The notes: generated by a model not told the origin, from the sequence alone. A stretch of DNA of 64,000 nt from Microvirga mediterraneensis (GCF_013520865.1 NZ_JACDXJ010000003.1:192002-256001), one strand, 5' to 3'. Shown: positions 9,161-18,700, numbered from the stretch's first letter. A program made the numbers and translations.

Positions 9161-9436
9161 ATGAATGACACGCACATTGGCCAGCGGGGTTCGGTGACCA
9201 AGCTCCACCCGGTTACCACACCACCCGCCGATGAGAACACCGCATCGATGGTCGACCTGCTGCAGGAGCATCTGCGTCTCGCTCGCGAGGGCAAGCTGCG
9301 TTCGCTCGCCGTCGTGTCCGTGTCCGCTGATGGGTCAGCCATTGGGACCCAGTGGTCGTGCGATCCAGGCGACATGGCATCGCTGATCGGCAAGCTTACC
9401 GTCCTCACCCACGATCTCATGGCCGCTCGCAAGTGA
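9161..9436 (+). CDS. Small conserved hypothetical protein
   Basis: A 91-residue protein starting MNDTHIGQRG, with AAGGGG-like ribosome-binding sequence a few bases upstream (ttaaggggtgcacc). A helical segment (ASMVDLLQEHLRLAREGKLRSLAVVSVSADG, about 29-60) leads to a short beta-like stretch and a GTQWSCDPGDMASLIGKL block. I recall similar small proteins next to regulators in Hyphomicrobiales but cannot assign a function. It has one cysteine, and no signal peptide or membrane helix. Confidence 0.65.
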   Translation: MNDTHIGQRGSVTKLHPVTTPPADENTASMVDLLQEHLRLAREGKLRSLAVVSVSADGSAIGTQWSCDPGDMASLIGKLTVLTHDLMAARK

Positions 9437-9700
9437 GCCGCCAGTTTATGCGGAGGCCGGTTCACTGTCGGCCCAAACAGAATGATCAGGTCCAGAAGCT
9501 TCGCATTGATATACCCCCGACGTCGAAGGTGACGGCGTCGCCGACCTTAACGCCGGCCCGTCGATCGCGGCACTCGCCATCGCGCCCGAACCGGGCAGCG
9601 ACAGGATGAACTCGGCGAGCCGTCGGGTCACTTTGGCCTCCGGCATGCGGTTGGATGGCAGCCTGACATCTTGGAGGCTTCCCTGCATGTGGAAGGGTTT
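9437..9700. other. Intergenic stretch, no gene supported
   Basis: 264 bases between two convergent genes. An 80-codon minus-strand frame here contains KVTRRLAEFILSLP, faintly like the start of MmgE/PrpD proteins, but the rest does not match. I do not call it a gene. Confidence 0.4.
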
Positions 9701-10510
9701 TCATGCGGCTTGCAGGAGGGCGTTCCTGACGGTGTGCCAGACATCGCGGTTCTGGGCGACCAGCAAGCCTGGGCGTTGATCCGACGGCCGATACTCCGAG
9801 CCATCGAGGCGCGCGACGTAGCCACCTGCCTCTTCGACGAGGAAGGCACCAGGCGCATGGTCCCATGGCAGGAGCCGCCAGAACATCAGGAAGTTCTGAG
9901 CCCCTGTGATGACTGCGGGGTAGTCGATGCCGGCGCATTTGGCTCCTGGTAGGATCGCCGCGAGCTCGGCTGACCTCACCGTCACCTGCTCCTTCAATTC
10001 TTCAGGCTGGAACCGTGTGAGCACGGAGCCGCGACACTCCTGTGGCGGCAAGGGCACTGTCGGCGTTCGAACCCGGACTCCGTCAATGAACGCACCGCTG
10101 CCACGAGCCGCTACTGACAGTTGACCGCTGGCCGGGTCTAGCAGCCAGGAGACGATCGTCTGTCCTTCCTGCAGGAGCGCAACCATCACCGAGAAGGCTG
10201 GCGATCCAGCCACGAAATTTGCCGTTCCATCGAGTGGGTCAACCAGCCAGACCGTGCCTTCATCAAGCCCGTCGATGAGCTTCGGGTTCATCGCTACGGC
10301 CTCCTCGCCGACGACCCGGGAGCTTGGGAGGAGGGTGGCCAGCTGGGGGCTAATGATCTGCTCGGCCTCTCGGTCCGCGATGGTGACGACCTCACCGGGC
10401 GTTTTCTCCTCGATCTGGCCATCTACCAGCCTTCGGAAGCGAGGCAGCATCACATCCGCCGCGGCCTGGCGCATGATCGCCGTCACCTCGTCTATCAGGC
10501 CCGACCGCAT
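9701..10510 (-). CDS. Inositol monophosphatase family protein
   Basis: A 269-residue Mg-dependent phosphatase of the IMPase/CysQ/FBPase superfamily. Metal-binding residues are visible: the VGEEA glutamates (about residues 67-71), the DPLDGTANF motif (about 91-99) and WDHAPGAFLVEEAGG (about 216-230). Length is normal for the family. The substrate could be inositol phosphate, PAP or a sugar phosphate; the sequence does not decide. It is followed downstream on the same strand by nothing closer than the 9161 gene, and is preceded by the metallophosphoesterase gene 47 bases upstream, so the two phosphatases may form one operon. Confidence 0.9.
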   Translation of the reverse strand: MRSGLIDEVTAIMRQAAADVMLPRFRRLVDGQIEEKTPGEVVTIADREAEQIISPQLATLLPSSRVVGEEAVAMNPKLIDGLDEGTVWLVDPLDGTANFVAGSPAFSVMVALLQEGQTIVSWLLDPASGQLSVAARGSGAFIDGVRVRTPTVPLPPQECRGSVLTRFQPEELKEQVTVRSAELAAILPGAKCAGIDYPAVITGAQNFLMFWRLLPWDHAPGAFLVEEAGGYVARLDGSEYRPSDQRPGLLVAQNRDVWHTVRNALLQAA

Positions 10511-10557
10511 CGGAGCTCCTCTTTCTGGTGCAGTGACCGTCCTGGTCCTGCGTGGAT

Positions 10558-11916
10558 TTAAGTGATGGCGACCATGACCCTTAGGTCCGGTCCGGCGAAG
10601 CGGCGGTCCTGGCTACCATGCTGCCCATATCCGACACTCCACCGTTCCGGCCAGTGGAGCGTCTCCAGCCCTGTCGCAGAGGCTGCCGCAAGCGACGTCC
10701 AGCGGCCCTCGCTCCAAGGGCGGCACAGAACGCCGCCGGGCCCCATGTCGGGGTTGATCGCGAGATGAACGTCGAAGTCCTCCCCGGTTGGAATGTTAGG
10801 ACCGATCCAGTAATGCGGGCTGCGCCCGGGCTCGCGCCCCATGATCAGGGTCAATGTCTGCCGCGGTCCTTGCAACCCGATCCATACCGGAGCGATGCTT
10901 CCAGGCGAGAAGGCGGAAAGAAGCGTCTGCGCCGAGCTAACCGTGTCGGCTGCCGCGCGTCCCCGGAACCGGACCTCAATCCTGCGGCCCTGGCCCAGCC
11001 GTCCGGTGACGGGGGCCTCCTCCTCTCCTCTGGCAAGTTCCCGCCACCGTCGGGCGGAGAACGGTGCCATCGGCCATTCCAGGCGCTCACGCGCGCGCCC
11101 GTCCGTGTCCAGGACCTGATAACGCAGTCCGTCATCGTCGAGAGCCGCCTGCACGCAGTGGAGATACTCGACGCCTTCGGGCATGCGATGGGCCGTTCCC
11201 GCTCCTGCCGTGCAGATCTGGAGCACGCCTCGATGCACCTGCACGTCGAAGGCCAGGATGTGGCTGCAGACATAAGCGAGCACATCCGCCTCCACCAGGA
11301 TATCCCAGAAGCGTCCGGCGTGCTCTGGGCCGATCTCGCGCTGGTACGGTCCGGAGAACCCGTTGACTGGGTAAACCGGATGGTGGCCCAGAACGAGCTT
11401 GTGCCGGGCGTCGGCATGCTGGCGCAGCACGCTCTCCAGCCACTCGGTCTCGACGTGCCCCTCGCCCCCCAGCCCGGTCCAGAGGGTATGGACGAAGACC
11501 AGCAGCAGGTCGCCGCGGCGCACCCAGTACGACAGCCCCTCCTGCCCGGGCGGTCCGTTCCGGGGCAGGTCAAGCATCTCCCGGAACACATCCTCGCTCA
11601 TGGCGTCGTAAGCCGTATGATTTCCGGTAGTGTGCAAGAGCGGGGTGGTCGCGCGATTGAGCCAGCCCATCTCGTGGTCGAGCCAGTGCCGCCATTGCGC
11701 CCGCAGCGCGTCGGCGTCGGCCGTGAGGCCGATGATCTCGTCGCCGGGGAAGAGGATGAACTCCGGCTGCGGCCGTAGCCTCCGGATCACCGCGTTGACG
11801 GAGGCGAACGTGGTCTCATGAAGAGCGCCAGGCACTCCCGAACACGCATCGCCATAGAGGACGAATTGGTGGCCTGGGATGCGCGGCATGAGGGCCGGGA
11901 TTTCGTCTTGTGGCAT
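10558..11916 (-). CDS. Metallophosphoesterase family protein
   Basis: A 452-residue calcineurin-like phosphoesterase. Recognisable metal motifs are YGDACSG (residue about 21), FPGDEI (about 57), TTGNHTAYD (about 96), LGHHPVYP (about 178) and CSHILAFDVQVHRG (about 217). Several depart from the consensus: the first motif lacks the usual D-x-H histidine, GNHT replaces GNHD/E, and the last GHxH is not obvious. Residues 300-452 form a C-terminal region with no family I know. An inner ATG at 11889 (MPRIPGHQF) is an alternative start. It probably forms an operon with the IMPase gene. Confidence 0.8.
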   Translation of the reverse strand: MPQDEIPALMPRIPGHQFVLYGDACSGVPGALHETTFASVNAVIRRLRPQPEFILFPGDEIIGLTADADALRAQWRHWLDHEMGWLNRATTPLLHTTGNHTAYDAMSEDVFREMLDLPRNGPPGQEGLSYWVRRGDLLLVFVHTLWTGLGGEGHVETEWLESVLRQHADARHKLVLGHHPVYPVNGFSGPYQREIGPEHAGRFWDILVEADVLAYVCSHILAFDVQVHRGVLQICTAGAGTAHRMPEGVEYLHCVQAALDDDGLRYQVLDTDGRARERLEWPMAPFSARRWRELARGEEEAPVTGRLGQGRRIEVRFRGRAAADTVSSAQTLLSAFSPGSIAPVWIGLQGPRQTLTLIMGREPGRSPHYWIGPNIPTGEDFDVHLAINPDMGPGGVLCRPWSEGRWTSLAAASATGLETLHWPERWSVGYGQHGSQDRRFAGPDLRVMVAIT

Positions 11917-11961
11917 TTCGGCGACGCGCTGATATGGAAGCCGACAAATGCCCCATCTTTC

Positions 11962-12618
11962 ATGATTTGGGAACCGCCATCATCGTGTAAGCGCCAGCGC
12001 CCCGCTGCTCGGTCGGCAGATACGCCTGGTCTACATACCATCTGCTCCGCAGAAGGTCGGTGCCCCTTCATTGGCGCCAAGCTCGCACAAGAAGGGCGCC
12101 GCCAGCCCGCGTCGTCTGCGCTGCTCGTCGTCGAGGACAATCCGCTGGTGCGTGACTTCGCGGTCACAGCCCTAGAGGACGCCGGCTACCATGTGATCGT
12201 GGCTGAGGACGGGCCGAGTGGCCTCAGGCTGCTGGAGCGGCACAAGGAAGAGATCGCTCTTCTGTTCACAGATGTCGTGCGGGCCGGGCGGATGAACGGC
12301 CGCAAAGTGGCTGACGAAGCTCTCAAGATCTCGTCGAGGTTGAAGGTGCTGTTCACCACGGGCTACACGCGCAATGCCATCATCCACCATGGCCGTTTGG
12401 ATGAAGGCGTGGAGCTGATCACCAAGCCGTTCACAGCCGTGGCCTGGCGGATCGGGTCCATTGGCTCCTCGCTGCCATTTGAGCGTAAACTGCCGACAGC
12501 TCGCCTTATGTTGTTCCCTATAGCGCCGCGCTCTTCGTTCAAGCACGAAGGAGATCGATCCAGGTCGCAGACCTCTGACCCACTGCTCGTCCATACTGTT
12601 CCACCCCCATGTCGATAG
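11962..12618 (+). pseudogene. Response-regulator receiver domain remnant
   Basis: Residues encoded at about 12115-12440 form a typical REC domain of the kind at the C-terminus of rhizobial hybrid kinases: LLVVEDNPLVRDFAVTALEDAGY with the acidic pocket, the phospho-acceptor in LLFTDVVRAGRMNGR, LKVLFTTGYTRNAIIHHGR, and the conserved lysine in ELITKPFTAV. Sequence before and after does not match the family: the last helix is lost after KPFT, and the upstream part looks non-coding. The frame can be extended back to an ATG at 11818, which would run antisense into the phosphoesterase gene. It is probably a decaying fragment; a short free-standing regulator is less likely. Confidence 0.55.
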
Positions 12619-12664
12619 CTTGCAAGCACGCCCCGCACATCCGGCGGGTCTGGAGACTTCCCAC

Positions 12665-14563
12665 TTACGACCTTTCAGCGCTTACGACGGCGCGGTCCGG
12701 GGACCGATGGCGCTCGACCTCAACGTTGGTTTCCCCCGCTTTAGGGAATGAGCTTGCGACAAGTTCCTGCAACTCACCCTCGTCCAAAGTTTCCTTCTCC
12801 AGCAGGCGCCGGGCCGTCCGCTCCAGGACATCCCGCCTCTCCCGCAGGAGCGCGACAGTCTGCTCGAACACCTGGTCCACAATGGCCCGCACCTCGTCGT
12901 CAATCGCAGCCGCGGTCTCATCCGAGTAGGAGCGTTCGCGTGCGCCATTGCCGAGCGGGTTCGGGCTCAGGAATGATCGCTCATCCTTTTCCAGGGCAAC
13001 ATTCCCGAGCTTTTCCGACATGCCATAGCGGGTCACCATCGAGCGGGCGATGTCAGTCACACGCACCAGGTCATCCGACGCGCCGGTGGAGAGATGGTTG
13101 AAGACGATCAGCTCGGCGGCGCGCCCGCCGAGCAGCACCGCCATCTTGTTCTCCAGCTCCTCGCGGGTCATCAGGAAGCGATCTTCGGTGGGCCGCTGGA
13201 TCGTGTAGCCCAGCGCCCCGACGCCGCGCGGGATGATCGACACCTTGTGCACCGGGTCCACGCCGGGGAGCGCCAGGGCGACGAGCGCATGGCCCATTTC
13301 ATGGTACGCCACCACCTCGCGCTCCTTCGGGTTCAGGAGCCGGTTGCGTTTCTCCAACCCGGCGACGATGCGCTCGATGGCGTTGTTGAAGTCCGCCATG
13401 GTCACGGCGTCCGCTCCGCGCCGGGTGGCCAAGAGCGCGGCCTCGTTCACGAGGTTGGCCAGATCCGCACCTGTGAAGCCAGGGGTGAGCGCCGCCACCT
13501 TTTCGGCATCCACATCCGGGGCCAGCTTCGCCTTGCGCATGTGCACCTGGAGGATTTGGATGCGGCCCTTCTTGTCGGGCCGGTCCACCAGCACCTGGCG
13601 GTCGAAGCGCCCGGCGCGCAGCAGCGCCGGGTCCAGGATCTCGGGCCGGTTGGTGGCGCCGAGCAGCACCAGGCCGGTGCGGGAGTCGAAGCCATCGAGT
13701 TCGACAAGAAGCTGGTTGAGCGTTTGCTCCTTCTCGTCATGGCCTCCGGCCAGGCCGCCCATGCCGCGGGCGCGGCCAAGGGCGTCGAGCTCGTCGATGA
13801 AGATGATGGCCGGCGCCTTTTCGCGGGCCTGCTGGAACAGGTCGCGCACACGCGCGGCACCGACGCCGACGAACATCTCGACGAACTCCGAGCCGGAGAT
13901 GGAGAAGAACGGCACCTTCGCTTCGCCGGCCACCGCCTTGGCGAGCAGCGTCTTGCCGGTGCCCGGCGGGCCGACCAGGAGCACGCCCTTCGGCATGCGC
14001 CCGCCAAGCCGGCCGTACTGCTCCGGGTTTCTGAGGAACTCGACGACCTCCCGCAACTCGTCCTTGGCCTCATCGACACCGGCCACGTCCTCGAAGCGTA
14101 CGCCGGTGTCGGCTTCGACATAGACCTTGGCCTTGCTCTTGCCGATCTGCATCAGGCCTCCGCCAAGGCCGCCCGCCCCAGCCATGCGGCGCATGAGGAA
14201 GGCCCAAATCCCGAAGAAGATCAGGACAGGCAGAACCCAGGAGAGGATGTCGCGGAACAGCGTGCTTTCGATCTGTCCAGTATAGGTGACGCCGTATTGC
14301 TGCAGCTCTTGGGCAAAGTCCGGGTCAACGCGGGTCGTCGCGAACCGCGTCTGGCCGCCAGGCAGAGGCTCCTTCAGCCGCCCCTGGATGAAGCGGTCGG
14401 AGATGCCGATCTCGGCCACCTTGCCGCCCCGGAGCAGCTCCTGGAACTGGCTGTAGGGAATAGGCGCGATCTGCTGGGCCGTGCTGAAGACGTACTGGAT
14501 CAGCAGGATGCCCAGGATGGCGGCGATCCAGTACCAGGTGTTGAACTGCTTGCTCTTGTCCAT
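12665..14563 (-). CDS. ftsH: ATP-dependent zinc metalloprotease FtsH
   Basis: Membrane-anchored AAA+ protease that extracts and degrades damaged membrane and cytosolic proteins. The start is taken at MDKSKQF (14563) because GGGGA lies 6 bases upstream; a GTG start at 14590 would add nine residues. Two N-terminal membrane helices ([34 protein letters not shown]) flank the periplasmic part. Then come Walker A GPPGTGKT (about residue 200), Walker B IIFIDE, the [22 protein letters not shown] and the zinc site HEMGH (about residue 421). The 632-residue length is normal. HEMGH instead of the commoner HEAGH suggests an accessory paralog rather than the housekeeping copy. FtsH is a core member of stress-tolerance islands. 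Confidence 0.95.
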   Translation of the reverse strand: MDKSKQFNTWYWIAAILGILLIQYVFSTAQQIAPIPYSQFQELLRGGKVAEIGISDRFIQGRLKEPLPGGQTRFATTRVDPDFAQELQQYGVTYTGQIESTLFRDILSWVLPVLIFFGIWAFLMRRMAGAGGLGGGLMQIGKSKAKVYVEADTGVRFEDVAGVDEAKDELREVVEFLRNPEQYGRLGGRMPKGVLLVGPPGTGKTLLAKAVAGEAKVPFFSISGSEFVEMFVGVGAARVRDLFQQAREKAPAIIFIDELDALGRARGMGGLAGGHDEKEQTLNQLLVELDGFDSRTGLVLLGATNRPEILDPALLRAGRFDRQVLVDRPDKKGRIQILQVHMRKAKLAPDVDAEKVAALTPGFTGADLANLVNEAALLATRRGADAVTMADFNNAIERIVAGLEKRNRLLNPKEREVVAYHEMGHALVALALPGVDPVHKVSIIPRGVGALGYTIQRPTEDRFLMTREELENKMAVLLGGRAAELIVFNHLSTGASDDLVRVTDIARSMVTRYGMSEKLGNVALEKDERSFLSPNPLGNGARERSYSDETAAAIDDEVRAIVDQVFEQTVALLRERRDVLERTARRLLEKETLDEGELQELVASSFPKAGETNVEVERHRSPDRAVVSAERS

Positions 14564-14895
14564 CGAGGTTCCCCACAGCGGCTCGACCACCAGGACGAGC
14601 CCTCAGACCGGGTCAACGTGAGGCAGCAATCCTGGTTCGATCAGAGCCATGGCGGTGGTACCTTACTGGCCAATCACATCCATTGGTCGTGTTCGATTGT
14701 TCTTCTTCTCTCCATCCGAAACAGACGGGGTGGTCGTAGATAATTGTGCGACGTCGGGTGGACAGCTTCATTGGATGGCTATCCGGAGCCCTGGCCCAAA
14801 TTGCCAACGCCGGTCCCTTCCATCATCCTGCAAGGGACCGACCGGATGGCTGGCCATCATGGTTAAAGGTCCGACAGGACCGTAGGGAGCTAGGG
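14564..14895. other. Divergent promoter region between ftsH and the thioesterase gene
   Basis: About 330 bases with no gene. It must contain the promoters of both divergent genes. No clear sigma-32 or ECF consensus was recognised by eye. Confidence 0.4.
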
Positions 14896-15282
14896 ATGAC
14901 GTCAGAAGAGATGCATGCGCGTTTGCCCGTCATCCGAACAATTGCCATGCCCTCGGACACCAACCCTGCTGGAGACATCTTCGGCGGTTGGCTGATGTCG
15001 CAGATGGACCTTGCCGCCGGCAATGCGGCTGCACGGCGCGCTCGGGGACGCTGCGTAACCGTTGCAGTGGATGGAATGGTATTTCACACTCCAGTGCATG
15101 TCGGTGACGAGGTCTCAGTTTACGCCGACCTGATTTCCACGGGCCGCACCTCCATGAAGTTCCAGGTTGAAGCTTGGCGCCGCTCCCGTGATGGCGACGA
15201 ACAGATCAAGGTGACGGAAGCGGTCTTCACGTTTGTCGCCATCGACAGTGGCTCCCGCCCTCGCCCACTGCCCCCGAGTTGA
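14896..15282 (+). CDS. Acyl-CoA thioesterase, YciA-like hotdog fold
   Basis: A 128-residue single-hotdog thioesterase that hydrolyses acyl-CoA esters. The family signature DTNPAGDIFGGWLMSQMD (residues 20-37) contains the catalytic aspartate. It is followed by GRCVTVAVDGMVFHTPVHVGD and the VTEAVFTFVAID C-terminal strand. The start at 14896 is favoured by GGGAG 7 bases upstream; the frame is open further upstream but that part is not family-like. It is a stand-alone gene divergent from ftsH. Confidence 0.9.
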   Translation: MTSEEMHARLPVIRTIAMPSDTNPAGDIFGGWLMSQMDLAAGNAAARRARGRCVTVAVDGMVFHTPVHVGDEVSVYADLISTGRTSMKFQVEAWRRSRDGDEQIKVTEAVFTFVAIDSGSRPRPLPPS

Positions 15283-15661
15283 GCCCAGTACGATTGATCC
15301 TTACGGAATTCACCCCTCTGAGGAGCGAACAGAGGGCGAAGATTTTCGCTCACCTTATGACTGGGGTCAGGCGGCCTAGGCGGTCGGGTTCTGAGCTGAG
15401 GCTTGCTAATTGACCGCAAACTGAGCACCGACGACGCCGTTCTCCCTCAGGGTTCGCGACCCTCCCTGGAGGCGGGAACGTGTTGTGGCGGCAGAGTCAG
15501 GTGATGGCGGCCATCCACCATGCAAAGCTACCCGATAGCCGAGCTTATCGGCAATCAGCCGCCGAGATCGACATTCTCGGCATCCCGGACGCCTCTGCTT
15601 AATGTGCAATTTTGCAAACAAAGCATTCCCTCAGAAGAACGGTTCGATCTTCACATACGCT

Positions 15662-15684
15662 AGATATGCACCAATTGCATATCT
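15662..15684. promoter_or_regulatory. 9-bp inverted repeat in the DUF1127 upstream region
   Basis: AGATATGCA (15662-15670) and TGCATATCT (15676-15684) are perfect inverted arms with a CCAAT spacer. They sit in an AT-rich island about 115 bases upstream of the DUF1127 start. The decamer TTGCAAACAA also occurs twice (15612-15621 and 15737-15746). This looks like operator or nucleoid-protein sites. The stretch 15283-15798 has no other gene. Confidence 0.4.
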
Positions 15685-15762
15685 GAGCTTCTCTTTCGTC
15701 TGTTTCAGAGCTCACTTCCCGTTCTTATATGTTTGATTGCAAACAAGCAAAGTACGAAATTG

Positions 15763-15779
15763 CCGGCCGCATGGGCCGG
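15763..15779 (+). promoter_or_regulatory. Leader hairpin before the DUF1127 gene
   Basis: CCGGCC (15763-15768) and GGCCGG (15774-15779) form a 6-bp GC stem with a five-base loop, 20 bases before the start codon at 15799. It could affect mRNA stability or ribosome access. Confidence 0.35.
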
Positions 15780-15798
15780 TTAAACACTCAGGATCATC

Positions 15799-15954
15799 AT
15801 GTTCGTAACGATTCTTCTGTCCAAACTCCGCGCTTATCGGCGGTACCGCGAAACGCTTCGCGAGCTTTCCGGTCTCACCGACCGTGAACTCGACGACATT
15901 GGTCTCTCCCGTTCTGAGATCGATGCTATCGCGCATCGCTCGGCTGTCGCGTAA
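15799..15954 (+). CDS. DUF1127 domain-containing small protein
   Basis: A 51-residue basic protein typical of alphaproteobacterial DUF1127: a short amphipathic start (MFVTILLSKLRAYRRYRETL) followed by the signature ELSGLTDRELDDIGLSRSEI and an alanine-rich end. DUF1127 proteins are known to bind RNA and to affect phosphate/carbon uptake and sRNA turnover in some Alphaproteobacteria. It is too short for many gene finders but has the complete family pattern. A terminator-like hairpin follows within 30 bases. Confidence 0.88.
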   Translation: MFVTILLSKLRAYRRYRETLRELSGLTDRELDDIGLSRSEIDAIAHRSAVA

Positions 15955-15955
15955 A

Positions 15956-16177
15956 TCAAGTCATCTCCAGCAATTGCTTCGCCCGCCGCCCGGCGGGCGT
16001 TTGTGCTTCAAGTTGAAGCAAGAGCAGTTGGGTAAGGACCCAGAAGCCCACCATGTAACTTTGCAGCCACTCACACGGGCTGGGGTGGGTTGCGATCGGC
16101 AACGGGATCATCGTGCCTGGCCGGCCATCGAAAGCGAGTTTGCAGGCCGTTTCGGTCACAGCCAACTCGGCTAGCAC
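15956..16177 (-). CDS. Possible small protein, unrecognised
   Basis: A 73-codon minus-strand frame with a GTG start, giving DGRPGTMIPLPIATHPSPC and CEWLQSYMVGFWVLTQLLL. The WLxSYMxGF layout vaguely recalls ribosome-modulation-factor-like small proteins, but I cannot confirm this. It overlaps the terminator of the convergent DUF1127 gene. It could be chance. The rest of 15999-16554 holds nothing I recognise. Confidence 0.25.
   Translation of the reverse strand: MLAELAVTETACKLAFDGRPGTMIPLPIATHPSPCEWLQSYMVGFWVLTQLLLLQLEAQTPAGRRAKQLLEMT
15981..15998 (+). terminator. Hairpin terminator after the DUF1127 gene
   Basis: GCCCGCC (15981-15987), a GCCC loop and GGCGGGC (15992-15998) make a 7-bp perfect GC stem followed by GTTTGTG. 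It lies 27 bases after the DUF1127 stop. Confidence 0.6.
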
Positions 16178-16554
16178 CGCCTTGGCCTGCTCGCATCCGT
16201 CGGCTTGAACCAGGGGCTGAACTTGAGACGCGATGGCTGACCCTCACCCGAGCCAGCTTTGCTCATCGGCTCCCGAATCGATTCATCAAAGTTCCAAGCG
16301 AATTACTGGTGCACGGTGTTGGATCTGAATTTGAGCGCACGCCGACGACCAAGTTGCACATACAATGCTGGAGTTCCGCCACGAGCACCTTCGTGCTGCG
16401 GCTGCCGACCCTAAAGGTACCAGCGATGCGCTGAACACGGCCATCAACACCCAGGACGGGCAGATCATGTCGTCGGTCTAACACATCTTCTTATCCAGTG
16501 ATCTTCCTCTGCCCCCGCGCGTTCTTCGGTGCACGGTGGTCGGGAGATGCGGTC

Positions 16555-18333
16555 ATGGCCGAGCGGCTGTTGTTCGAGATGCTGGTGATTGTGGTGGCGT
16601 CGTTCGCTGTGGTGACGACCCTGGTTCGCCTCCGCTTCTCGCCTGTCACTGGTTACCTGCTCGCCGGCGTTCTGATCGGGCCGCATGGGCTGGGGCTCCT
16701 GCCCGCGACGGAGGGAGTGCGGTTTCTCGGCGAGCTCGGGGTCGTGCTCCTGATGTTTATCATCGGGCTGGAATTCTCCCTGCCACGCATGTTGGCGGCG
16801 CGCTCGCTCGTATTCGGCATGGGCAGCCTGCAGGTTGCTCTCACGACACTGGCTGGTGGCATCCTGGCGTGGGTGGCGGGCCTCGGCTGGGGCGCCGGCG
16901 TTCTGATTGGCGGGGCCATTGCCATGTCGTCCACGGCCATCGCGGCCAAGCAGCTCTCGGACCAGGAGGAGCTGAACACCCAACACGGACGCCTGGCTCT
17001 GGGCATTCTCCTGTTCCAGGATCTCGCCACGCTGCCGTTCCTCATCCTCACCGACGCCTTGAGCGGGCGCGGCGAGGCAAGTCCTGCCTTGGCGGCAGGC
17101 CGGGCTGTTCTTGCGGTGGTCATCTTTCTGGCCATTGCCCTGCTGGCGCGACGCACCTTGGCTCGGTTCTTCGAGATGCTGGCGCGCACCCGTTCGAACG
17201 AGGTCTTCCTGCTCGGCGTCCTCTCGCTCGTCCTGCTGTCCGCCTTCGGGGCCGAGGAGGTTGGGTTGTCCCTGCCGATAGGGGCCTTCCTGGTCGGCAT
17301 GATCATCGGCGAGAGCGACTTCCGGCATCAGGTCGAGGACGAGATCCGCCCGTTCCGGGACGTGCTCCTAGGTCTGTTCTTCATCACGGTGGGCATGGCC
17401 GTCGATCCGCGGACGATCCTCACCCATCCGCTCTCCGTCATCGTCGCCCTGGCAGCCCTTGTTGGTTTGAAGGCGGCCATCGTGTTTGGCGCGGCCCGGG
17501 CCGCCGGCTGGACGGCACCCGCGGCGTTCCGGGGCGGCGTGGTGTTGGCGCATGGCGGCGAGTTCGCCCTTCTGTTGATGACGCAGGCGCTCGCGATTGG
17601 GCTTTTACCGGCGGGGACAGGCCAAGTGGTTCTGGTCACCGTCGTGCTCAGCATGGCGCTGGCCCCGCTTCTGATCCAATGGAATGGGCGCTTGGCCCGC
17701 GGGGTCGGCCTTGGTTCGCCGCAGGCCTTGCCCCACCCGGACGAAGCCGCCCTGGCGGAAGTCGGCGACACCCTGTCCGGGCATGTCATCCTGTGCGGAT
17801 GCGGACGGGTCGGATGCTTGGTCGCCAGGGTACTGGACATCGGCGGCATCCCATATGTTGCCGTCGAGCATGACATGGATCGATTGAGGAAGGCACGCGC
17901 GCAGGGGCATCACGTCGTCTTCGGGGACGCAACCCGGCCCGTCATACTCCGCGCCGCAGGCTTCGACCGGGCCAAGGCCGTGGTGGCCACGTTGGACAGC
18001 CCGTCCGCCTTGGAGCGGCTGGTCCACCGGGTCCGGCACCTGAACCATGCGCTGCCAGTCATCGTCAGCACCACCGACACGACATCAGTGCGAAGGCTGC
18101 TGGAGGTCGGCGCGACCCACGCCCTGCCGGAGAACCTTGCCGCCGGGCTCGGCCTCGCCGAGCACCTGCTCCGGGCTCTTGGAATGCCGCCGCAGGATGT
18201 CGAAGACCGCATCAACCAAGTTCGGACCCTTCTCAGCCCCGCCCCGGTGGACAATGCCGGCCTGAACGTCGCTTCCCGCCCAAAAGATGAGACACTCAGC
18301 GAGGTGCGTTCGGGCCTGCCGGAAAATTCATGA
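16555..18333 (+). CDS. kefB: Monovalent cation:proton antiporter, KefB/CPA2 family with TrkA-N domain
   Basis: Inner-membrane K+/H+ antiporter. The start at 16555 (MAERLLFEML) has GGGAG 7 bases upstream. Residues 1-380 form the CPA2 transporter with about 12 membrane helices, including RFSPVTGYLLAGVLIGPHGLG and the GGAIAMSSTAIAAKQL core. Residues about 405-520 are a Rossmann RCK/TrkA-N domain (VILCGCGRVGCLVARVLD). The 592-residue length matches YbaL/KefB proteins. KefB-type antiporters protect against electrophiles and acidify the cytoplasm on demand. A kefB is one of the standard genes of the transmissible stress-tolerance locus. It is monocistronic here. Confidence 0.92.
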   Translation: MAERLLFEMLVIVVASFAVVTTLVRLRFSPVTGYLLAGVLIGPHGLGLLPATEGVRFLGELGVVLLMFIIGLEFSLPRMLAARSLVFGMGSLQVALTTLAGGILAWVAGLGWGAGVLIGGAIAMSSTAIAAKQLSDQEELNTQHGRLALGILLFQDLATLPFLILTDALSGRGEASPALAAGRAVLAVVIFLAIALLARRTLARFFEMLARTRSNEVFLLGVLSLVLLSAFGAEEVGLSLPIGAFLVGMIIGESDFRHQVEDEIRPFRDVLLGLFFITVGMAVDPRTILTHPLSVIVALAALVGLKAAIVFGAARAAGWTAPAAFRGGVVLAHGGEFALLLMTQALAIGLLPAGTGQVVLVTVVLSMALAPLLIQWNGRLARGVGLGSPQALPHPDEAALAEVGDTLSGHVILCGCGRVGCLVARVLDIGGIPYVAVEHDMDRLRKARAQGHHVVFGDATRPVILRAAGFDRAKAVVATLDSPSALERLVHRVRHLNHALPVIVSTTDTTSVRRLLEVGATHALPENLAAGLGLAEHLLRALGMPPQDVEDRINQVRTLLSPAPVDNAGLNVASRPKDETLSEVRSGLPENS

Positions 18334-18641
18334 GCGGAGCCGTGCGGCGAAACCGAGCGGATTGGATGCTGACCGTGCACCCTGATGTTGATCCCTTATG
18401 TTAGGAGGTAGGGCATACTCCTGCGCCGCCTATGGCTGAGGTGGCGCAGACTGCTGGGCGGATCGCCGCCGGACTGTCAGAAGCCTTCGGGTAGTCGTCA
18501 TGTGGGAGCATGCGATCAGGACTTTGTCTCCGTGTGTGTTAACGGCTGAGTGTCAAAGCCTAGGAAACGCTCTGATATCGGCTGAGCTCCCGGCTACAGG
18601 CTGTCGACCGAGCGAGGCGAACGCGGCTATCGGGGCGCAAG

Positions 18642-18667
18642 GGAACCTTCCCCTCGGGTTTTGCGTC
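18642..18667 (+). promoter_or_regulatory. Possible EcfG-type general stress promoter
   Basis: GGAAC (18642-18646), a 17-base spacer and CGTC (18664-18667) resemble the alphaproteobacterial EcfG consensus GGAAC-N16/17-CGTT, with one mismatch in the -10 element. It lies about 50 bases upstream of the small gene at 18716. Suggestive only. Confidence 0.35.
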
Positions 18668-18700
18668 AGTGCCTTTGTTAACGTCAGTGCCTTTGTTAAC
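18665..18700 (+). repeat. Perfect 18-bp tandem duplication in a 5' leader
   Basis: GTCAGTGCCTTTGTTAAC occurs twice head to tail with no gap (18665-18682, 18683-18700), ending one base before the AGAGGAGG ribosome-binding site of the gene at 18716. A perfect two-copy repeat suggests a recent slippage or duplication event. Confidence 0.95.

Noticed and set aside
9446..9688. MmgE/PrpD-like fragment on the minus strand
   Set aside because: Only about ten residues (TRRLAEFI) resemble the family; the rest does not.
13094..14743. 549-codon open frame antisense to ftsH
   Set aside because: Produced by GC-rich third positions of ftsH. The translation has no family features and a Glu/His/Arg-rich shadow composition.
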